From Gracilibacillus salitolerans (GTDB taxonomy: Bacteria > Bacillota > Bacilli > Bacillales > Amphibacillaceae), in the NCBI RefSeq assembly GCF_009650095.1, contig NZ_CP045915.1, positions 2,232,001-2,296,000 on the forward strand: 64,000 bases of DNA, written 5' to 3'. The notes below the pieces were generated by a model. It searched no databases, was not told the origin of the DNA, and was given only the letters and a program-made list of their open reading frames with translations. Numbering within the stretch: position 1 is the first letter of the stretch; each line of letters opens with the position of its first letter. Below are positions 1 to 9,486 of the stretch, one piece after another. A program made the translations under genes and the position numbers.

Positions 1-576
1 ATGATGCAGTTGTGTAAAGGCTTTAGAGATAGAAAAGTGTTGTAATGAATAACGATTTTGTTCACGGTATTTGTAAAAACGCATACAAATACCGACAAAA
101 AAATTGCTTGTATAGTGAGTAATAGCAAGTAAAATTCCTAATTGATGATCATGAAAAAAGCCGATCGAAACAGCGCCAATAATAAATAATGGATTAGAGG
201 CATTTGTAAAGCTGACAAGCCTTTCTGCTTCTGTTTTTGATAATTGATTTTCTTGTCTTAATCTTGCGGTGAATTTTGCCCCTGACGGATAACCACTAGC
301 CATCCCCATTGTCCATACAAATCCACCTACACCTGGTACATTAAATAATGGTCTCATTACAGGTTCGAATAATACTCCAATAAAATGTACCACTCCAAAA
401 GCAATTAATAATTCAGCTATAATAAAAAAAGGTAATAAGGATGGGAACACAACATTGGCCCAAACATCCAAACCTCTTTGGCTAGCTTTTAAAACTTCTT
501 GAGGAAAGGCTATAATCATGGTAGCCATAAATACGGAAGACGATGCATAGATAATAGAATACAACTTTTGCTTCAA
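1..576 (-). CDS. ylbJ: Sporulation integral membrane protein YlbJ (partial, N-terminal 192 codons)
   Basis: This reverse-strand frame is open from a TTG start (574-576) to the window edge, so the C-terminal part is missing. The start follows an AAAGGAGTG ribosome binding site at 583-591. The protein begins MKQKLYSIIYAS and is strongly hydrophobic. It contains the segment GVGGFVWTMGMASGYPSGAK, typical of the nucleoside-recognition (Gate) family to which YlbJ belongs. B. subtilis YlbJ is a multi-spanning membrane protein needed for efficient sporulation; its transported substrate is not established. It diverges from ylbL. The patatin-like gene ylbK, which sits beside ylbJ in B. subtilis, is not present here. 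The family call is firm from the motif and the context. Confidence 0.9.
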   Translation of the reverse strand, partial: MKQKLYSIIYASSSVFMATMIIAFPQEVLKASQRGLDVWANVVFPSLLPFFIIAELLIAFGVVHFIGVLFEPVMRPLFNVPGVGGFVWTMGMASGYPSGAKFTARLRQENQLSKTEAERLVSFTNASNPLFIIGAVSIGFFHDHQLGILLAITHYTSNFFVGICMRFYKYREQNRYSLQHFSISKAFTQLHH

Positions 577-740
577 GTTTTGCACTCCTTTAATAGCACT
601 TTTCTGTACCTTTATCAGAATGAGTAGTAAAATATGTAGTGTTTTTAAGTTTGTCCTTCATTTAAATATACGCAACTGTGCAGAAGAAATATGACTTATC
701 ATTATATAAAATTGCAAGACCGTGAGAAAGAAGGGATTAA

Positions 741-1766
741 ATGTTTCAGAAAAAAAGTAAATCGAGAATAATTGGATATTTCGTAGCGTTGATTATAATT
801 TTTATGTTATTTAGTTATCAGTTACCTTTTTATATTCATAAACCGGGACATGCGGATCCGCTTAATCCTGTTGTAGAAGTAGCAGGGGCATCAGAAAGTG
901 AAGGAGATATGCACCTTGTAACTATTCAAGGTGGACGAGCTACACCATTTCAATACATGCTGGCTTTATGGCGAGATTATTATGATATACTTCCGATAGA
1001 GGACGTATTACTAGATGGTATGACAGATGAAGAATATCGGCAAATGCAGCTAATGATGATGGAAAGCTCACAAGAAGCCTCAACTGTTGTTGCGTATGAA
1101 GCAGCCAAAAAAGAGATTAATATTGATTATGAAGGAGTCTATGTTGTTTCAGTTGTAGAAGACATGCCCGCAGATGGGATCTTACAATCAGCAGATGAAA
1201 TCATTGAAATAGATGGACATACTATTAATGAAGCAGATGATCTTATCGACTATGTCACAACGAAAGATGTTGGCGACAACATATCGTTAACTATAAGACG
1301 AAATGACGAGACTTTTGAAACAAGTATCGCCTTGGAAGCTCTTGAGGCATTAAATGGGCAACCAGGTATCGGAATTCAACTTGTTACGAATCGAAGTGTG
1401 ACAGTTGCCCCTGATTTAACTTTTACTAGTGGTGAGATCGGGGGTCCAAGTGCAGGGCTGATGTTCTCATTGGAAATCTATGATCAATTAACAGAGGAAG
1501 ATATTACTAAAGGTTATCAAATTGCAGGTACAGGTGAAATTGATTATCAAGGTAATGTAGGGAGAATTGGAGGTGTAGATAAAAAAGTAGTCGCAGCAGA
1601 TCGAGCAGGTTGTGATATCTTCTTCGCACCTAATGAAAACGGTAGAGAAGACTCTAACTATCAAATAGCCAAACAAGTAGCTGAGGAAATCGGAACAGAT
1701 ATGGAGATAATTCCTGTTGATACCTTCGACGACGCCTTAGACTATCTAGAAAATCTAAACGGGTAA
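741..1766 (+). CDS. ylbL: YlbL-type PDZ and Lon-protease domain protein (S16)
   Basis: The 341-residue protein has an N-terminal membrane anchor (about residues 10-31), a PDZ domain (about 125-205) and a C-terminal Lon-type proteolytic domain. The catalytic serine lies in GGPSAG (Ser237) and the partner lysine in GGVDKKV (Lys281 or 282), so the Ser-Lys dyad is intact. Family knowledge: YlbL is a membrane-bound serine protease; in B. subtilis it acts with CtpA to degrade the division inhibitor YneA after DNA damage. The ATG is preceded by a modest GAAGGG. It converges with ylbM and shares a hairpin with it. Confidence 0.93.
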   Translation: MFQKKSKSRIIGYFVALIIIFMLFSYQLPFYIHKPGHADPLNPVVEVAGASESEGDMHLVTIQGGRATPFQYMLALWRDYYDILPIEDVLLDGMTDEEYRQMQLMMMESSQEASTVVAYEAAKKEINIDYEGVYVVSVVEDMPADGILQSADEIIEIDGHTINEADDLIDYVTTKDVGDNISLTIRRNDETFETSIALEALEALNGQPGIGIQLVTNRSVTVAPDLTFTSGEIGGPSAGLMFSLEIYDQLTEEDITKGYQIAGTGEIDYQGNVGRIGGVDKKVVAADRAGCDIFFAPNENGREDSNYQIAKQVAEEIGTDMEIIPVDTFDDALDYLENLNG

Positions 1767-1825
1767 GAAGACAGAGCAAATACACTTAAATATACTGGAG
1801 GTAAAGGATCCTCCCATTCTGATTA

Positions 1826-1852
1826 ATAAGACGCCGTAATTATGGCGTCTTA
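1826..1852. terminator. Bidirectional hairpin between ylbL and ylbM
   Basis: TAAGACGCC and GGCGTCTTA form a perfect 9-bp stem around a short AT loop. A-rich and T-rich flanks follow on both strands. The hairpin overlaps the last codons and stop of ylbM, so one element probably serves both convergent genes. Confidence 0.7.
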
Positions 1853-3054
1853 AAAATTGGTTTTTGATAAGCTTGTTTTGTTAAATGTTTTTGGGAAGTT
1901 AACGGTAAAATGCTGTAATAAGCATGATCAATACGATCTTCGAATGTTTGATAAGGATAGGGATCCTTGCTGCTTGTATACCATTTTACATCGATTTCTT
2001 TTTTTCTGGCACTCAAATAGTTTTGACCATTATTACTCATTGCTAAGATTCGAATGGCAGCTGGTTTTTCCTTAGTCACAAGTGATTCGATTTCGCTGGA
2101 ATACGTATTGGTCAGTATATGTGTAAATACACGTTGTAAACTTGTCCACGTATATCTTTTGGTTTTTAATAATTCCATCCAGTCTGAAAAAGATTCAGCT
2201 TTTTTAGCGGTGTTAATTATTCGATTTTCTAACCCCTCTTTGATACCGTGAATATTAGAAAATTCATTCTTTCTCATCGTTAATACTCGATACTTCAGTA
2301 AAGGAAAATATGCCTCCCAATAATGCCAAGAACCATGACGTTCTTTATATGTTTGAAGTGCTTTCCTGGTTATGGAAGGGAGGGCATCGTTTAATTCATT
2401 TCTGTTTGTATGAGCGGACAGTAATTGATTACGAATACTTGTAGCGCTAGCTATTGGATCCTTAATTTCACGATCATGATAATTATTTTTTATTCGTTTT
2501 ATCGTGTAAGGAGTTATGGTTGTATTTAAATCATACATATTTTTGACATATTGATATCCAAGTATATTATTTGGTTTGGCAAAATCAATAGACAGATTTT
2601 TGCCACCAATCTTGGAAAAAGCTATATCATTTGCTTTAGGATAGGAATGACCTTGGTTTAATGCATCTGTTAAAAAAAGATCATAGGCCTGTTGGTGTTC
2701 GGTAATGAAATGATAAAGTGTATTAAAATCATCTATTTCACCATGTTCACTCCCAAAACACAACGAATCAACTTGAAGACTGTTCAAAATTTTGACTGCG
2801 CCATTTGCAAAAAGCTCACTATGTTGAACCGCATAAAAATAAGGAAGTTCAATGACGAGGTCAATCCCTTGTTGTATCGCCATTTTTGCTCTTGTAAATT
2901 TATCTACAATAGCTGGTTCGCCCCGTTGTAGAAAATTGCCACTCATTACTGCGATTGTACATTCTGCACCTGTAATGTGTGTTGCCTGTTGAAAGTGATA
3001 GTGATGTCCGTTATGATAGGGATTATATTCAACGATTAATCCACACGCTTTCAT
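1840..3054 (-). CDS. tmcAL: tRNA(Met) cytidine acetate ligase TmcAL (YlbM)
   Basis: The 404-residue protein opens with MKACGLIVEYNPYHNGH, the nucleotidyltransferase HxGH signature (HNGH at residues 14-17). Family knowledge: TmcAL uses ATP and acetate to form N4-acetylcytidine at the wobble base of elongator tRNA(Met) and works in the cytoplasm. I chose the ATG at 3054 because GGAGGAGG lies just upstream; the upstream in-frame ATG at 3072 would lie before this site. The length matches the family (B. subtilis YlbM is 415 residues). It is the only reverse-strand gene in this conserved stretch and diverges from ylbN-rpmF, as in B. subtilis. Confidence 0.95.
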   Translation of the reverse strand: MKACGLIVEYNPYHNGHHYHFQQATHITGAECTIAVMSGNFLQRGEPAIVDKFTRAKMAIQQGIDLVIELPYFYAVQHSELFANGAVKILNSLQVDSLCFGSEHGEIDDFNTLYHFITEHQQAYDLFLTDALNQGHSYPKANDIAFSKIGGKNLSIDFAKPNNILGYQYVKNMYDLNTTITPYTIKRIKNNYHDREIKDPIASATSIRNQLLSAHTNRNELNDALPSITRKALQTYKERHGSWHYWEAYFPLLKYRVLTMRKNEFSNIHGIKEGLENRIINTAKKAESFSDWMELLKTKRYTWTSLQRVFTHILTNTYSSEIESLVTKEKPAAIRILAMSNNGQNYLSARKKEIDVKWYTSSKDPYPYQTFEDRIDHAYYSILPLTSQKHLTKQAYQKPIFKTP

Positions 3055-3172
3055 AGTAACCTCCTCCATCATTGGTTTAATGAATGATCTTTCGAGTTAA
3101 TGTGAATGATAAGCATATTGTAGTAAGTATATCATATAAAGTAATAAATGTTTGTTCTGTAAAGAAAATATA

Positions 3173-3201
3173 TTGACAAATGGACCAATACATTTTAAAA
3201 T
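3173..3201 (+). promoter_or_regulatory. Predicted sigma-A promoter of ylbN-rpmF
   Basis: A perfect -35 TTGACA (3173-3178) is separated by 17 bp from TAAAAT (3196-3201), about 29 bp before the ylbN start. Confidence 0.8.
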
Positions 3202-3229
3202 ATTTCTTGTTGCCTTGAGGTGAATATAA

Positions 3230-3757
3230 ATGAAATTATATATCCAAAAACTTAATCAGTCACAGGGAGAACCCGTTTCTTTTCGTGAAGAAGTAGACAT
3301 TTCAGATATTGCGAACTTGGATAACGATATTCGACGAATCGAACCAGTTTTAGTTGACGGAACAGCTAGGATGGATGGTGATGATATTACCTGTGATTTT
3401 CAAATTCAAGGAACGATGATTCTACCTTGTGCAAGAACATTAGTAGATGTAGCGTATGATTTTTCTATACATGCAATCGAAACTTTTACGACATCTGCTT
3501 ATCGTGAGGAAGAAGAAGTATATTTAGTAAATGGTGAGGTACTTGACTTAACACCATTTATCAAGGAAAATGTACTATTGGAGATACCTTTAAGAGTGTT
3601 TGCTGATGATGAAAAATTAGAAGCAAATACAATGAAGGAAGGTAAGGGATGGACACTGGTTACTGAAGAAGAAAAATCAGAAAAAGTTGATCCACGCCTT
3701 GAAAAATTGAAATCTTTATTAGATGACAAAAGTGACGAGAAAAATAGTAAAGAATAG
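3230..3757 (+). CDS. ylbN: DUF177 protein YlbN (YceD family)
   Basis: This is a 175-residue protein of the DUF177/YceD family, with an acidic, lysine-rich C-terminal tail (EKSEKVDPRLEKLKSLL). The family is almost always encoded just upstream of rpmF, as here, and has been linked to 23S rRNA accumulation or ribosome biogenesis in other bacteria and chloroplasts. No catalytic residues can be named. The ATG follows a GAGGTG ribosome binding site. Both genes are probably transcribed from the promoter at 3173-3201 and end at the hairpin after rpmF. Confidence 0.92.
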   Translation: MKLYIQKLNQSQGEPVSFREEVDISDIANLDNDIRRIEPVLVDGTARMDGDDITCDFQIQGTMILPCARTLVDVAYDFSIHAIETFTTSAYREEEEVYLVNGEVLDLTPFIKENVLLEIPLRVFADDEKLEANTMKEGKGWTLVTEEEKSEKVDPRLEKLKSLLDDKSDEKNSKE

Positions 3758-3789
3758 ATCTTTACTTCTCTTTAAAGGAGGTGTAATGC

Positions 3790-3963
3790 ATGGCAGTACC
3801 TAAGCGCAGAACTTCAAAAAAGGTAAAAAATCAACGTCGTACTCATAAAAAATTACATGTACCAGGAATGGTAGAATGTTCAAATTGTGGTGAATTAACA
3901 AAACCACACCATGTATGTAAATCTTGTGGACAATATGATGGAAAACAAGTAGTAGAACAATAA
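3790..3963 (+). CDS. rpmF: 50S ribosomal protein L32
   Basis: This 57-residue protein begins [11 protein letters not shown], as L32 always does. It carries a four-cysteine zinc ribbon (Cys30, Cys33, Cys43, Cys46). It is therefore the zinc-binding form, not the cysteine-free paralogue that some Bacillaceae induce when zinc is short. An AAAGGAGG ribosome binding site precedes the ATG by 9 bases. It lies 32 bases after ylbN and is followed by a strong terminator, so the two form one short operon. Confidence 0.98.
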   Translation: MAVPKRRTSKKVKNQRRTHKKLHVPGMVECSNCGELTKPHHVCKSCGQYDGKQVVEQ

Positions 3964-3985
3964 TTTGATATGTTGTACAACAGGT

Positions 3986-4021
3986 AGTGTAAGGGATAAG
4001 ATCTCTTACACTATTTTTTTA
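3986..4021 (+). terminator. Rho-independent terminator after rpmF
   Basis: AGTGTAAG and CTTACACT form an 8-bp stem followed by a run of T at 4014-4021. Confidence 0.85.
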
Positions 4022-4361
4022 TAATGAGATGTATCATTATTTTGAAAGACCGTGTTAGGGAAAAGCTCAGAAACGTAGCGCGACTGCGCCTGTGCAACAT
4101 GGATCAATGAACTCAGGTTTTATTGATCATACCTTTCGTTCAAATGTACAAGGGCGACTAAAACTTCTTTGTCAGCAGTCGGCAAGTCGCCTAGATTCTG
4201 GTACTCTGATATAGACCTCTGTATATATACTGTCTTTACTTCATACAAAAATTAAAGTAATAATTCTACCTAAGGATCAAGTTTTTTTAATATTTATGAA
4301 CAATATGTCTATCTCTTCTATTAATTGCATACATTGTATCAAGAGTAGAGGAGGTGGAGTT
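4022..4361 (+). repeat. Gene-free stretch with a decayed palindromic intergenic repeat
   Basis: No open frame with a ribosome binding site is visible. From about 4075 to 4200 the sequence is locally GC-richer and holds GCGCGACTGCGCC, GGGCGACTAAAAC and AAGTCGCC, fragments that look like a degenerate copy of the dispersed GCGAC-rich repeats of Bacillaceae. The remainder is AT-rich and holds nothing I can assign. Confidence 0.4.
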
Positions 4362-4811
4362 GTGCAAGGGAACCGACAAGATGCTTGGACTAGCGATGAG
4401 GATATTTTGCTAGCTGAAACCGTATTACGTTATATTCGTGAAGGAAAGACGCAGTTAGAGGCATTTAAAGAAGTAGGAGAAAAGCTATCACGAACTTCTG
4501 CAGCGTGTGGTTTTCGTTGGAATGCAACATTAAGGAAACAGTATGAAGAAGCTATCCAGTTAGCGAAACAGAATCGTAAGAAAATATCTTATCAATCTTA
4601 CCAAAAACTAGATGCTAGTCACTCTGATCAACCAAACATTCATGAAGTGATTCAAACATTAGAGCGTCTGCAAAAATATTATCAGGCAATAGACCATCAG
4701 GAAGAATTACGTAAATTAATGGAAGAAAATAAAGAGCTAAAGCAAACGTTATATCAGTATCAAGTGTTTCATGAATCTGTACAGCAAGCAATGGAAAAGT
4801 TAAAGCATTAA
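4362..4811 (+). CDS. ylbO: RsfA-family prespore transcription regulator (YlbO-like)
   Basis: The protein has a Myb/SANT-like DNA-binding N-terminus (about residues 6-55, including [12 protein letters not shown] and SAACGFRWN) and a glutamine/lysine-rich coiled-coil C-terminus (about 85-148). Family knowledge: RsfA regulates sigma-F-dependent genes in the forespore, and YlbO is its paralogue at this locus in B. subtilis. I chose the GTG at 4362 (149 residues) because GAGGAGGTGG lies just upstream and it aligns with the family start; the open frame extends 22 codons further up without a ribosome binding site. The regulon cannot be read from the sequence. Confidence 0.88.
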   Translation: MQGNRQDAWTSDEDILLAETVLRYIREGKTQLEAFKEVGEKLSRTSAACGFRWNATLRKQYEEAIQLAKQNRKKISYQSYQKLDASHSDQPNIHEVIQTLERLQKYYQAIDHQEELRKLMEENKELKQTLYQYQVFHESVQQAMEKLKH

Positions 4812-4833
4812 TTCATAACTATTATGAGTTAGT

Positions 4834-4859
4834 AACCTCATCGAAATGATGGGGTTTTT
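4834..4859 (+). terminator. Terminator after ylbO
   Basis: CCTCATC and GATGGGG pair around a GAAAT loop (one G-U pair), followed by TTTTT. Confidence 0.7.
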
Positions 4860-5060
4860 ATGTTTCTTACGATCATAAGATTTATATACCCCACTTAGGG
4901 ACGTCTCACTTTATGGATTGCTGCGGTTACAAAGTATCTAAAAAGAATATTTTTTAAAAAAGGAGGTTGCACAAGTTCAAAAGTCTTATATAATTGATAT
5001 AAATATGACCAAAAGTAATAGTATGAAAGTTATAACAAATTTTAAAAGTGAGGGTATCAT

Positions 5061-5447
5061 ATGATAGAAGGTTTGTACTATCTGCTTGCATTGATGATTA
5101 CGTTGCCTTTTGCTATAACGTTTTTAATTTATAAATTATCATATAAGTTTGTAGGTGAAAAACGGTATAGTTTTCATCTAGCAATTGATATGACGACTGT
5201 TTTATATATCGCATCAGTTGCCGCCATTATTTATTCTGTTTTTTCGATAAATCCTATTGGTTATATTTTTCTTCTTTTGTTATTTATTTTAATGATCTGT
5301 GTCTTTATTCATTGGAGAGTGTATACGGATATCATTTTTTTTCATGTCTGTAAGCGCTTCTGGAAAGCAACTTTTTTACTTTTTTTCTCTTTACATATTA
5401 TCACAATTGTATATGGAATCTGTTATAACATAAGTAGAGTGTTGTAA
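5061..5447 (+). CDS. DUF3397 family membrane protein
   Basis: This 128-residue protein has four predicted membrane spans (about residues 5-26, 43-62, 66-86 and 101-122) and a basic segment between the third and fourth. Small four-span proteins of the DUF3397 family are commonly encoded just upstream of bshC in Bacillaceae, and both the sequence and the position fit. No function is known for the family. The ATG has a GTGAGGG ribosome binding site. B. subtilis ylbP and panE (ylbQ), which lie in this interval there, are absent. Confidence 0.75.
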   Translation: MIEGLYYLLALMITLPFAITFLIYKLSYKFVGEKRYSFHLAIDMTTVLYIASVAAIIYSVFSINPIGYIFLLLLFILMICVFIHWRVYTDIIFFHVCKRFWKATFLLFFSLHIITIVYGICYNISRVL

Positions 5448-5550
5448 CGATTTCATATTCATAAACAAAATATGTGCTTTTATCGTTTGCATTATGTACA
5501 ATACAATTGGATTACTATTGTATATATTGAAGATAAAGGAGCAGTTCTTA

Positions 5551-7173
5551 ATGCGTATCGAATCCCAAAGACTCGATTTACATAATAAATTTATCATTGA
5601 TTATCAAAAGGAAAGAAAGGATTTGTTGGATCATTTTGATTATAATCCTTATAATGAAAATGTTTTTGAAGAACGTTTGAAAGATCTAAAAGAACAGAAA
5701 TTTCAAAGAGATACCCTTACTGACGTATTAATTTCAATTAATCAACGTTGGTTAGCTCCAAAGGCCACATTAGAGAATATTCAAAGACTAAGAGATGAAA
5801 AGAGTGTCGTTGTTATTGGAGGTCAACAAGCAGGCATACTTTCAGGACCGCTTTATACAATCAATAAAATCGTCTCCATTATTTCTTTAGCAAAGCAACA
5901 AGAAGAGTTATTAGGCGTGCCAGTATTACCAGTATTTTGGATAGCGGGAGAAGACCACGATTTTGATGAAATTAATCATATTTTTTTACCTGAAGAAACA
6001 GAACTTCGAAAATATCCATTAGACGATGATCATTCTGAAAGAACTTCTGTATCTAATCGAAAATTAAATAAAGAGAAAACCTTGAACTGGTTGGAAACAT
6101 CATTTCGTTCACTAAAAGAAACTGCTTATACGAAAGACTTGTTTCAAACGTTGCATGATAAGTTATTGAAAGCAGACACTTTTGTTGATTTTTTTGCATC
6201 CTTTGTTCACGATATCTTTGCTGATACTGGATTAATTTTAGTGGATTCTGGTGATGCTGAGGTTCGACAATTAGAGTCAACGTATTTTCAAGAATTAATT
6301 GAAAAGCAGCCGGAGATAAGCAAAAGTGTTTACTATTCGTTACAGTCTATGAGAACAAAAGGATACCATGTTAGTGTTGATGCCAATGAACATGATGGTC
6401 ATTTATTTGTGGAACTCGAAGGGGAAAGAATATTACTTCAAAAAGATGATCAGAACTGGATTGGCAAAAATAATGAATGTCAATATACCAATCAAGAACT
6501 TTTGAATATAGCAAAAGCATCACCAGAGCGATTGAGTAATAATGTAGTGACTAGGCCATTAATGCAAGAAAAGTTATTTCCTACCCTAGCTTTCTTTGCT
6601 GGTCCAAGTGAAGCAGCATACTGGTCCATCTTGAAAAAAGCATTTCATAGTATATCAATAAAGATGCCGCCAGTTTTGCCAAGGGTTTCAGTGACACTAG
6701 TTGAAGAGAAAATGTTGAAATTATTAAGTAAATATAATATTGATGCTAGCTACGTAATTAATAATGGGATCCAAGCCGAAAAGCAAAATTGGTTATCAGC
6801 TCAGACTAGCAGACCTATTGAAGAAATGACGAATCAATTGAAAGAAAGCATTAAACAGGGACATCATCCTTTGACAGATGCAACAAAAGATTTAACAGAT
6901 GATGTAACACAATATGCAGATAAAAATTTACAATTATTATTACAGCAAGTAGATAAACTTTCAAAGAGAATAAATAAAGAATTCTCAAAAAAATATCATA
7001 TGCAGTTAAAAGAGTTTGATTACATTCAAATGCATTTAAAGCCTGAAAATGGATTGCAGGAACGAATCTGGAATATTACATATTTTCTTAACCTCCAAGG
7101 ATTCGAATGGATCAAACAAATAAATGATCACACGTTTGACTGGAAAAAACAACATTATATAGTGTACTTATAA
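5551..7173 (+). CDS. bshC: Bacillithiol biosynthesis cysteine-adding enzyme BshC
   Basis: BshC adds cysteine to glucosaminyl-malate in the last step of bacillithiol synthesis in the cytoplasm. The 540-residue product matches the family length (539 in B. subtilis). It has the conserved GGQQAGILSGPLYT segment near residue 88 and a Rossmann-like core, with a C-terminal coiled coil (about 425-490). The ATG at 5551 follows AAAGGAG and gives the canonical start MRIESQRLDLHNKF; an upstream in-frame ATG at 5494 has no ribosome binding site. It is followed by a strong terminator. bshA and bshB are elsewhere. Confidence 0.95.
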   Translation: MRIESQRLDLHNKFIIDYQKERKDLLDHFDYNPYNENVFEERLKDLKEQKFQRDTLTDVLISINQRWLAPKATLENIQRLRDEKSVVVIGGQQAGILSGPLYTINKIVSIISLAKQQEELLGVPVLPVFWIAGEDHDFDEINHIFLPEETELRKYPLDDDHSERTSVSNRKLNKEKTLNWLETSFRSLKETAYTKDLFQTLHDKLLKADTFVDFFASFVHDIFADTGLILVDSGDAEVRQLESTYFQELIEKQPEISKSVYYSLQSMRTKGYHVSVDANEHDGHLFVELEGERILLQKDDQNWIGKNNECQYTNQELLNIAKASPERLSNNVVTRPLMQEKLFPTLAFFAGPSEAAYWSILKKAFHSISIKMPPVLPRVSVTLVEEKMLKLLSKYNIDASYVINNGIQAEKQNWLSAQTSRPIEEMTNQLKESIKQGHHPLTDATKDLTDDVTQYADKNLQLLLQQVDKLSKRINKEFSKKYHMQLKEFDYIQMHLKPENGLQERIWNITYFLNLQGFEWIKQINDHTFDWKKQHYIVYL

Positions 7174-7208
7174 AAAAAGGTAATTGGTTGAAACCAATTA
7201 CCTTTTTT
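7173..7208 (+). terminator. Terminator after bshC
   Basis: A long stem, AAAAAAGGTAATTGGTT paired with its complement around GAAA, ends in TTTTTT. Confidence 0.88.
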
Positions 7209-7361
7209 GATGGATTTTATGAATTTTAGCTAACTGGTTACAAAGTAAATTAACAAGGAGTGTAACAAAACCAAGTGGATCTTACCCGGTATCCTATAAA
7301 AGTAAAGAAATAAAATGGAGCACAAAATACATAAACTTCGAAGTAACTTTTGTGCTCCTTC

Positions 7362-7800
7362 CCCCCATTCTATTTGAGATGAGTGCTAGTCTGACGCTGC
7401 GGAAAAATACTCCCTTTCCGTGGGGAACGCTTCAGCCTCCTCACAAGCAAAGAACGCTCGTTGCGGGGTCTTCAGACTGTTCCTTTCCCACAGGAGTGTC
7501 GCATTTTTCCGCAGCTTAGAGTAGTTTCCTGGTTAAGTAAGAGGAAATACATAGAATATAATCCATCAGTTCTATATCTCCAATAATAAAAGAATCACTA
7601 CTAGCGCAGGCAGAATAAGCAGACTCCAGTGGGAACAGCTCGAGCTGAAGACCCCTTGATGCACCTGCGTCTTCTAGTAACGCTTCGTAGTATGCTTCCT
7701 CGGTGCAAGGGAGCACAGAAGTTCATTCAAGTAGTTCCTTGGCTGAGGCCGTGCCCACGGAAAGCGCAGTATTCTGCCGGAGCGGTATTCCAGCACTCAC
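7362..7800. repeat. Large palindromic intergenic repeat, copy 1
   Basis: The core (about 7395-7518) is bounded by GCTGCGGAAAAAT and its inverse ATTTTTCCGCAGC. Inside it are CTTTCCGTGGGGAACGCTTC and a partly complementary CCTTTCCCACAGGAG. Copy 2 at 27940-28210 matches it closely through the core and continues with the same flank up to GCGCAGTATTCTGCCG. Copy 1 carries about 130 extra bases (about 7605-7750) before that motif, themselves a rearranged piece of the core. No credible coding frame lies between bshC and mraZ. Such elements occur in many copies in Bacillaceae genomes; no function is known. Confidence 0.75.
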
Positions 7801-7999
7801 TATAAAAAAATTTGGAGAAAGTTTCACTCCGAAATATTTTCACTAGTTCACAGTTTGTATCTACTTCGAATCAGGTGATCAGAGTAGGAACGGTTTTGTT
7901 TTGCTTGTATTTCTTATGGTCTTTTAGACACTGATACAAAGCGTTTTATCGCAATAAATGTAACACTACAAAAAAATGGTTATTTTTTTTGAAGATTTA

Positions 8000-8029
8000 G
8001 TGGTGAAAAGTGGGGGAATGTGGTACGAT
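8000..8029 (+). promoter_or_regulatory. MraZ operator overlapping the mraZ promoter
   Basis: Three pentamers GTGGT, GTGGG, GTGGT start at 8000, 8010 and 8020, with an exact 10-bp period. This is the layout of known MraZ boxes (GTGGG-like repeats with 5-bp spacers). A -10-like TACGAT (8024-8029) overlaps the third repeat. Binding of MraZ here would block RNA polymerase, which implies autorepression of the whole cluster (inference). Confidence 0.75.
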
Positions 8030-8055
8030 AAAGTTAGAAAGTGGGGTGCCTTGGT

Positions 8056-8487
8056 ATGTTCATGGGAGAATATCAACATAACATTGATACAAAAGGACGT
8101 ATAATTGTTCCTTCTAAGTTCAGAGACGGATTAGGAGATCAGTTTGTCGTTACTCGTGGATTAGATCAATGTTTGTTTGCATACCCAATGAGCGAATGGC
8201 GCCAATTAGAAGAAAAACTAAAAAAATTACCATTAACTAAAAAAGATGCCCGAGCATTTACCCGCTTTTTCTTTTCTGGCGCAGTTGAATGTGAACTAGA
8301 TAAGCAGGGAAGAATAAACATACCTGCTCCACTTCGCAAATATGCAGGAATTGAAAAAGAATGTGCGGTAATTGGGGTATCAAGCCGTGTAGAATTTTGG
8401 GCAGAAGATAAATGGAATGAGTTTGTAGATGTATCAGAAGAATCATTTGCAGAAATTGCGGAAAATATGATGGATTTTGATTTGTAA
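8056..8487 (+). CDS. mraZ: Transcriptional regulator MraZ
   Basis: This 143-residue protein has two SpoVT/AbrB-like halves (about 5-50 and 76-122), each with the conserved D-x-K-G/Q-R motif (DTKGRIIVP and DKQGRINIP). MraZ binds GTGGG repeats upstream of its own gene and represses the division and wall cluster. I chose the ATG at 8056, which gives MFMGEYQHN as in B. subtilis, after a GTGGGGTG ribosome binding site; the frame extends 5 codons further upstream. It is the first gene of the dcw operon and lies 24 bases before rsmH. Confidence 0.95.
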   Translation: MFMGEYQHNIDTKGRIIVPSKFRDGLGDQFVVTRGLDQCLFAYPMSEWRQLEEKLKKLPLTKKDARAFTRFFFSGAVECELDKQGRINIPAPLRKYAGIEKECAVIGVSSRVEFWAEDKWNEFVDVSEESFAEIAENMMDFDL

Positions 8488-8511
8488 AGACAACAAGATA
8501 GGGGTGACTCC

Positions 8512-9471
8512 ATGTTTGGACATTATACGGTATTAAAAAAAGAAACTGTCAATGGTCTCCATATAAATCCGGATGGCATTTATATTGATTGTACATTAGG
8601 TGGTGGTGGACACTCTGGGTACATATTAGAACAGTTGAGTGATAAAGGCAGATTGATCGCGTTTGATCAAGATCAAGATGCTATTGATGCTGCTAAAGAA
8701 AGATTAAAAGATCAACTGGAACAAGTCACCTTGATACAACGGAATTTCCGCCATTTAAGTGAAGAATTAGAAAGATTGCAAATACGAGAAGTAAATGGTG
8801 TATTGTTTGATTTAGGTGTCTCCTCTCCACAGTTAGATAGAGGTGAGCGGGGCTTCAGCTATCAGCATGATGCGCACTTAGATATGCGAATGAATCAAAA
8901 AAGTGAATTAAATGCATTTGAAATAGTGAATAAATGGCCATATGAAGATCTTGTATCGATTTTCTTCAAATATGGTGAAGAGAAGTTTTCTAAGCAAATC
9001 GCAAGAAAAATCGAATCAGAACGAGAGAAAAAAACAATTGAAACTACGTTTGAATTAGTTGACGTTATAAAAGAAGCAATCCCTGCTCCTGCCAGAAGAA
9101 AAGGCGGTCATCCTGCTAAACGTATATTTCAAGCAATTAGGATTGCAGTTAATGATGAACTGAAATCTTTTGAAGATGCATTATATCAAGCTGGAAGATC
9201 CCTGTGTATTGGCGGGCGAATTTCAGTTATTACATTCCACTCACTGGAAGATCGAATCTGTAAACAAACATTTAAAAAATGGAGTACGTCACCACCAGTA
9301 CCAAAGAACATTCCAGTAATACCAGAGGAGTTCCAACCTCCGTTTCGTCTAATTAACCGAAAACCAATTTTACCATCAGATGACGAATTGGAAGAAAATC
9401 GTCGTTCAAGATCAGCTAAGTTAAGAGTGGTTGAAAAAGTAAAAGATTGGAACGAAACAGACATTAAATAG
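8512..9471 (+). CDS. rsmH: 16S rRNA (cytosine-1402-N4)-methyltransferase RsmH (MraW)
   Basis: RsmH methylates N4 of C1402 in the 16S rRNA decoding centre using S-adenosylmethionine. The 319-residue protein has the SAM-binding [14 protein letters not shown] motif at residues 26-39, the [11 protein letters not shown] segment and the late [12 protein letters not shown] motif. The length is normal (311 in B. subtilis). An AGGGGTGA ribosome binding site precedes the ATG. It is the second gene of the dcw cluster, 15 bases before ftsL. Confidence 0.96.
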   Translation: MFGHYTVLKKETVNGLHINPDGIYIDCTLGGGGHSGYILEQLSDKGRLIAFDQDQDAIDAAKERLKDQLEQVTLIQRNFRHLSEELERLQIREVNGVLFDLGVSSPQLDRGERGFSYQHDAHLDMRMNQKSELNAFEIVNKWPYEDLVSIFFKYGEEKFSKQIARKIESEREKKTIETTFELVDVIKEAIPAPARRKGGHPAKRIFQAIRIAVNDELKSFEDALYQAGRSLCIGGRISVITFHSLEDRICKQTFKKWSTSPPVPKNIPVIPEEFQPPFRLINRKPILPSDDELEENRRSRSAKLRVVEKVKDWNETDIK

Positions 9472-9486
9472 AAGGGTGGCAAAAAC

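Noticed and set aside
5494..5551. An upstream start for bshC adding 19 residues
   Set aside because: The extra part has no ribosome binding site, and the ATG at 5551 follows AAAGGAG and gives the standard family N-terminus.
7516..7716. A 66-codon reverse-strand frame before mraZ
   Set aside because: It lies in the palindromic repeat and has no start signal or family resemblance.
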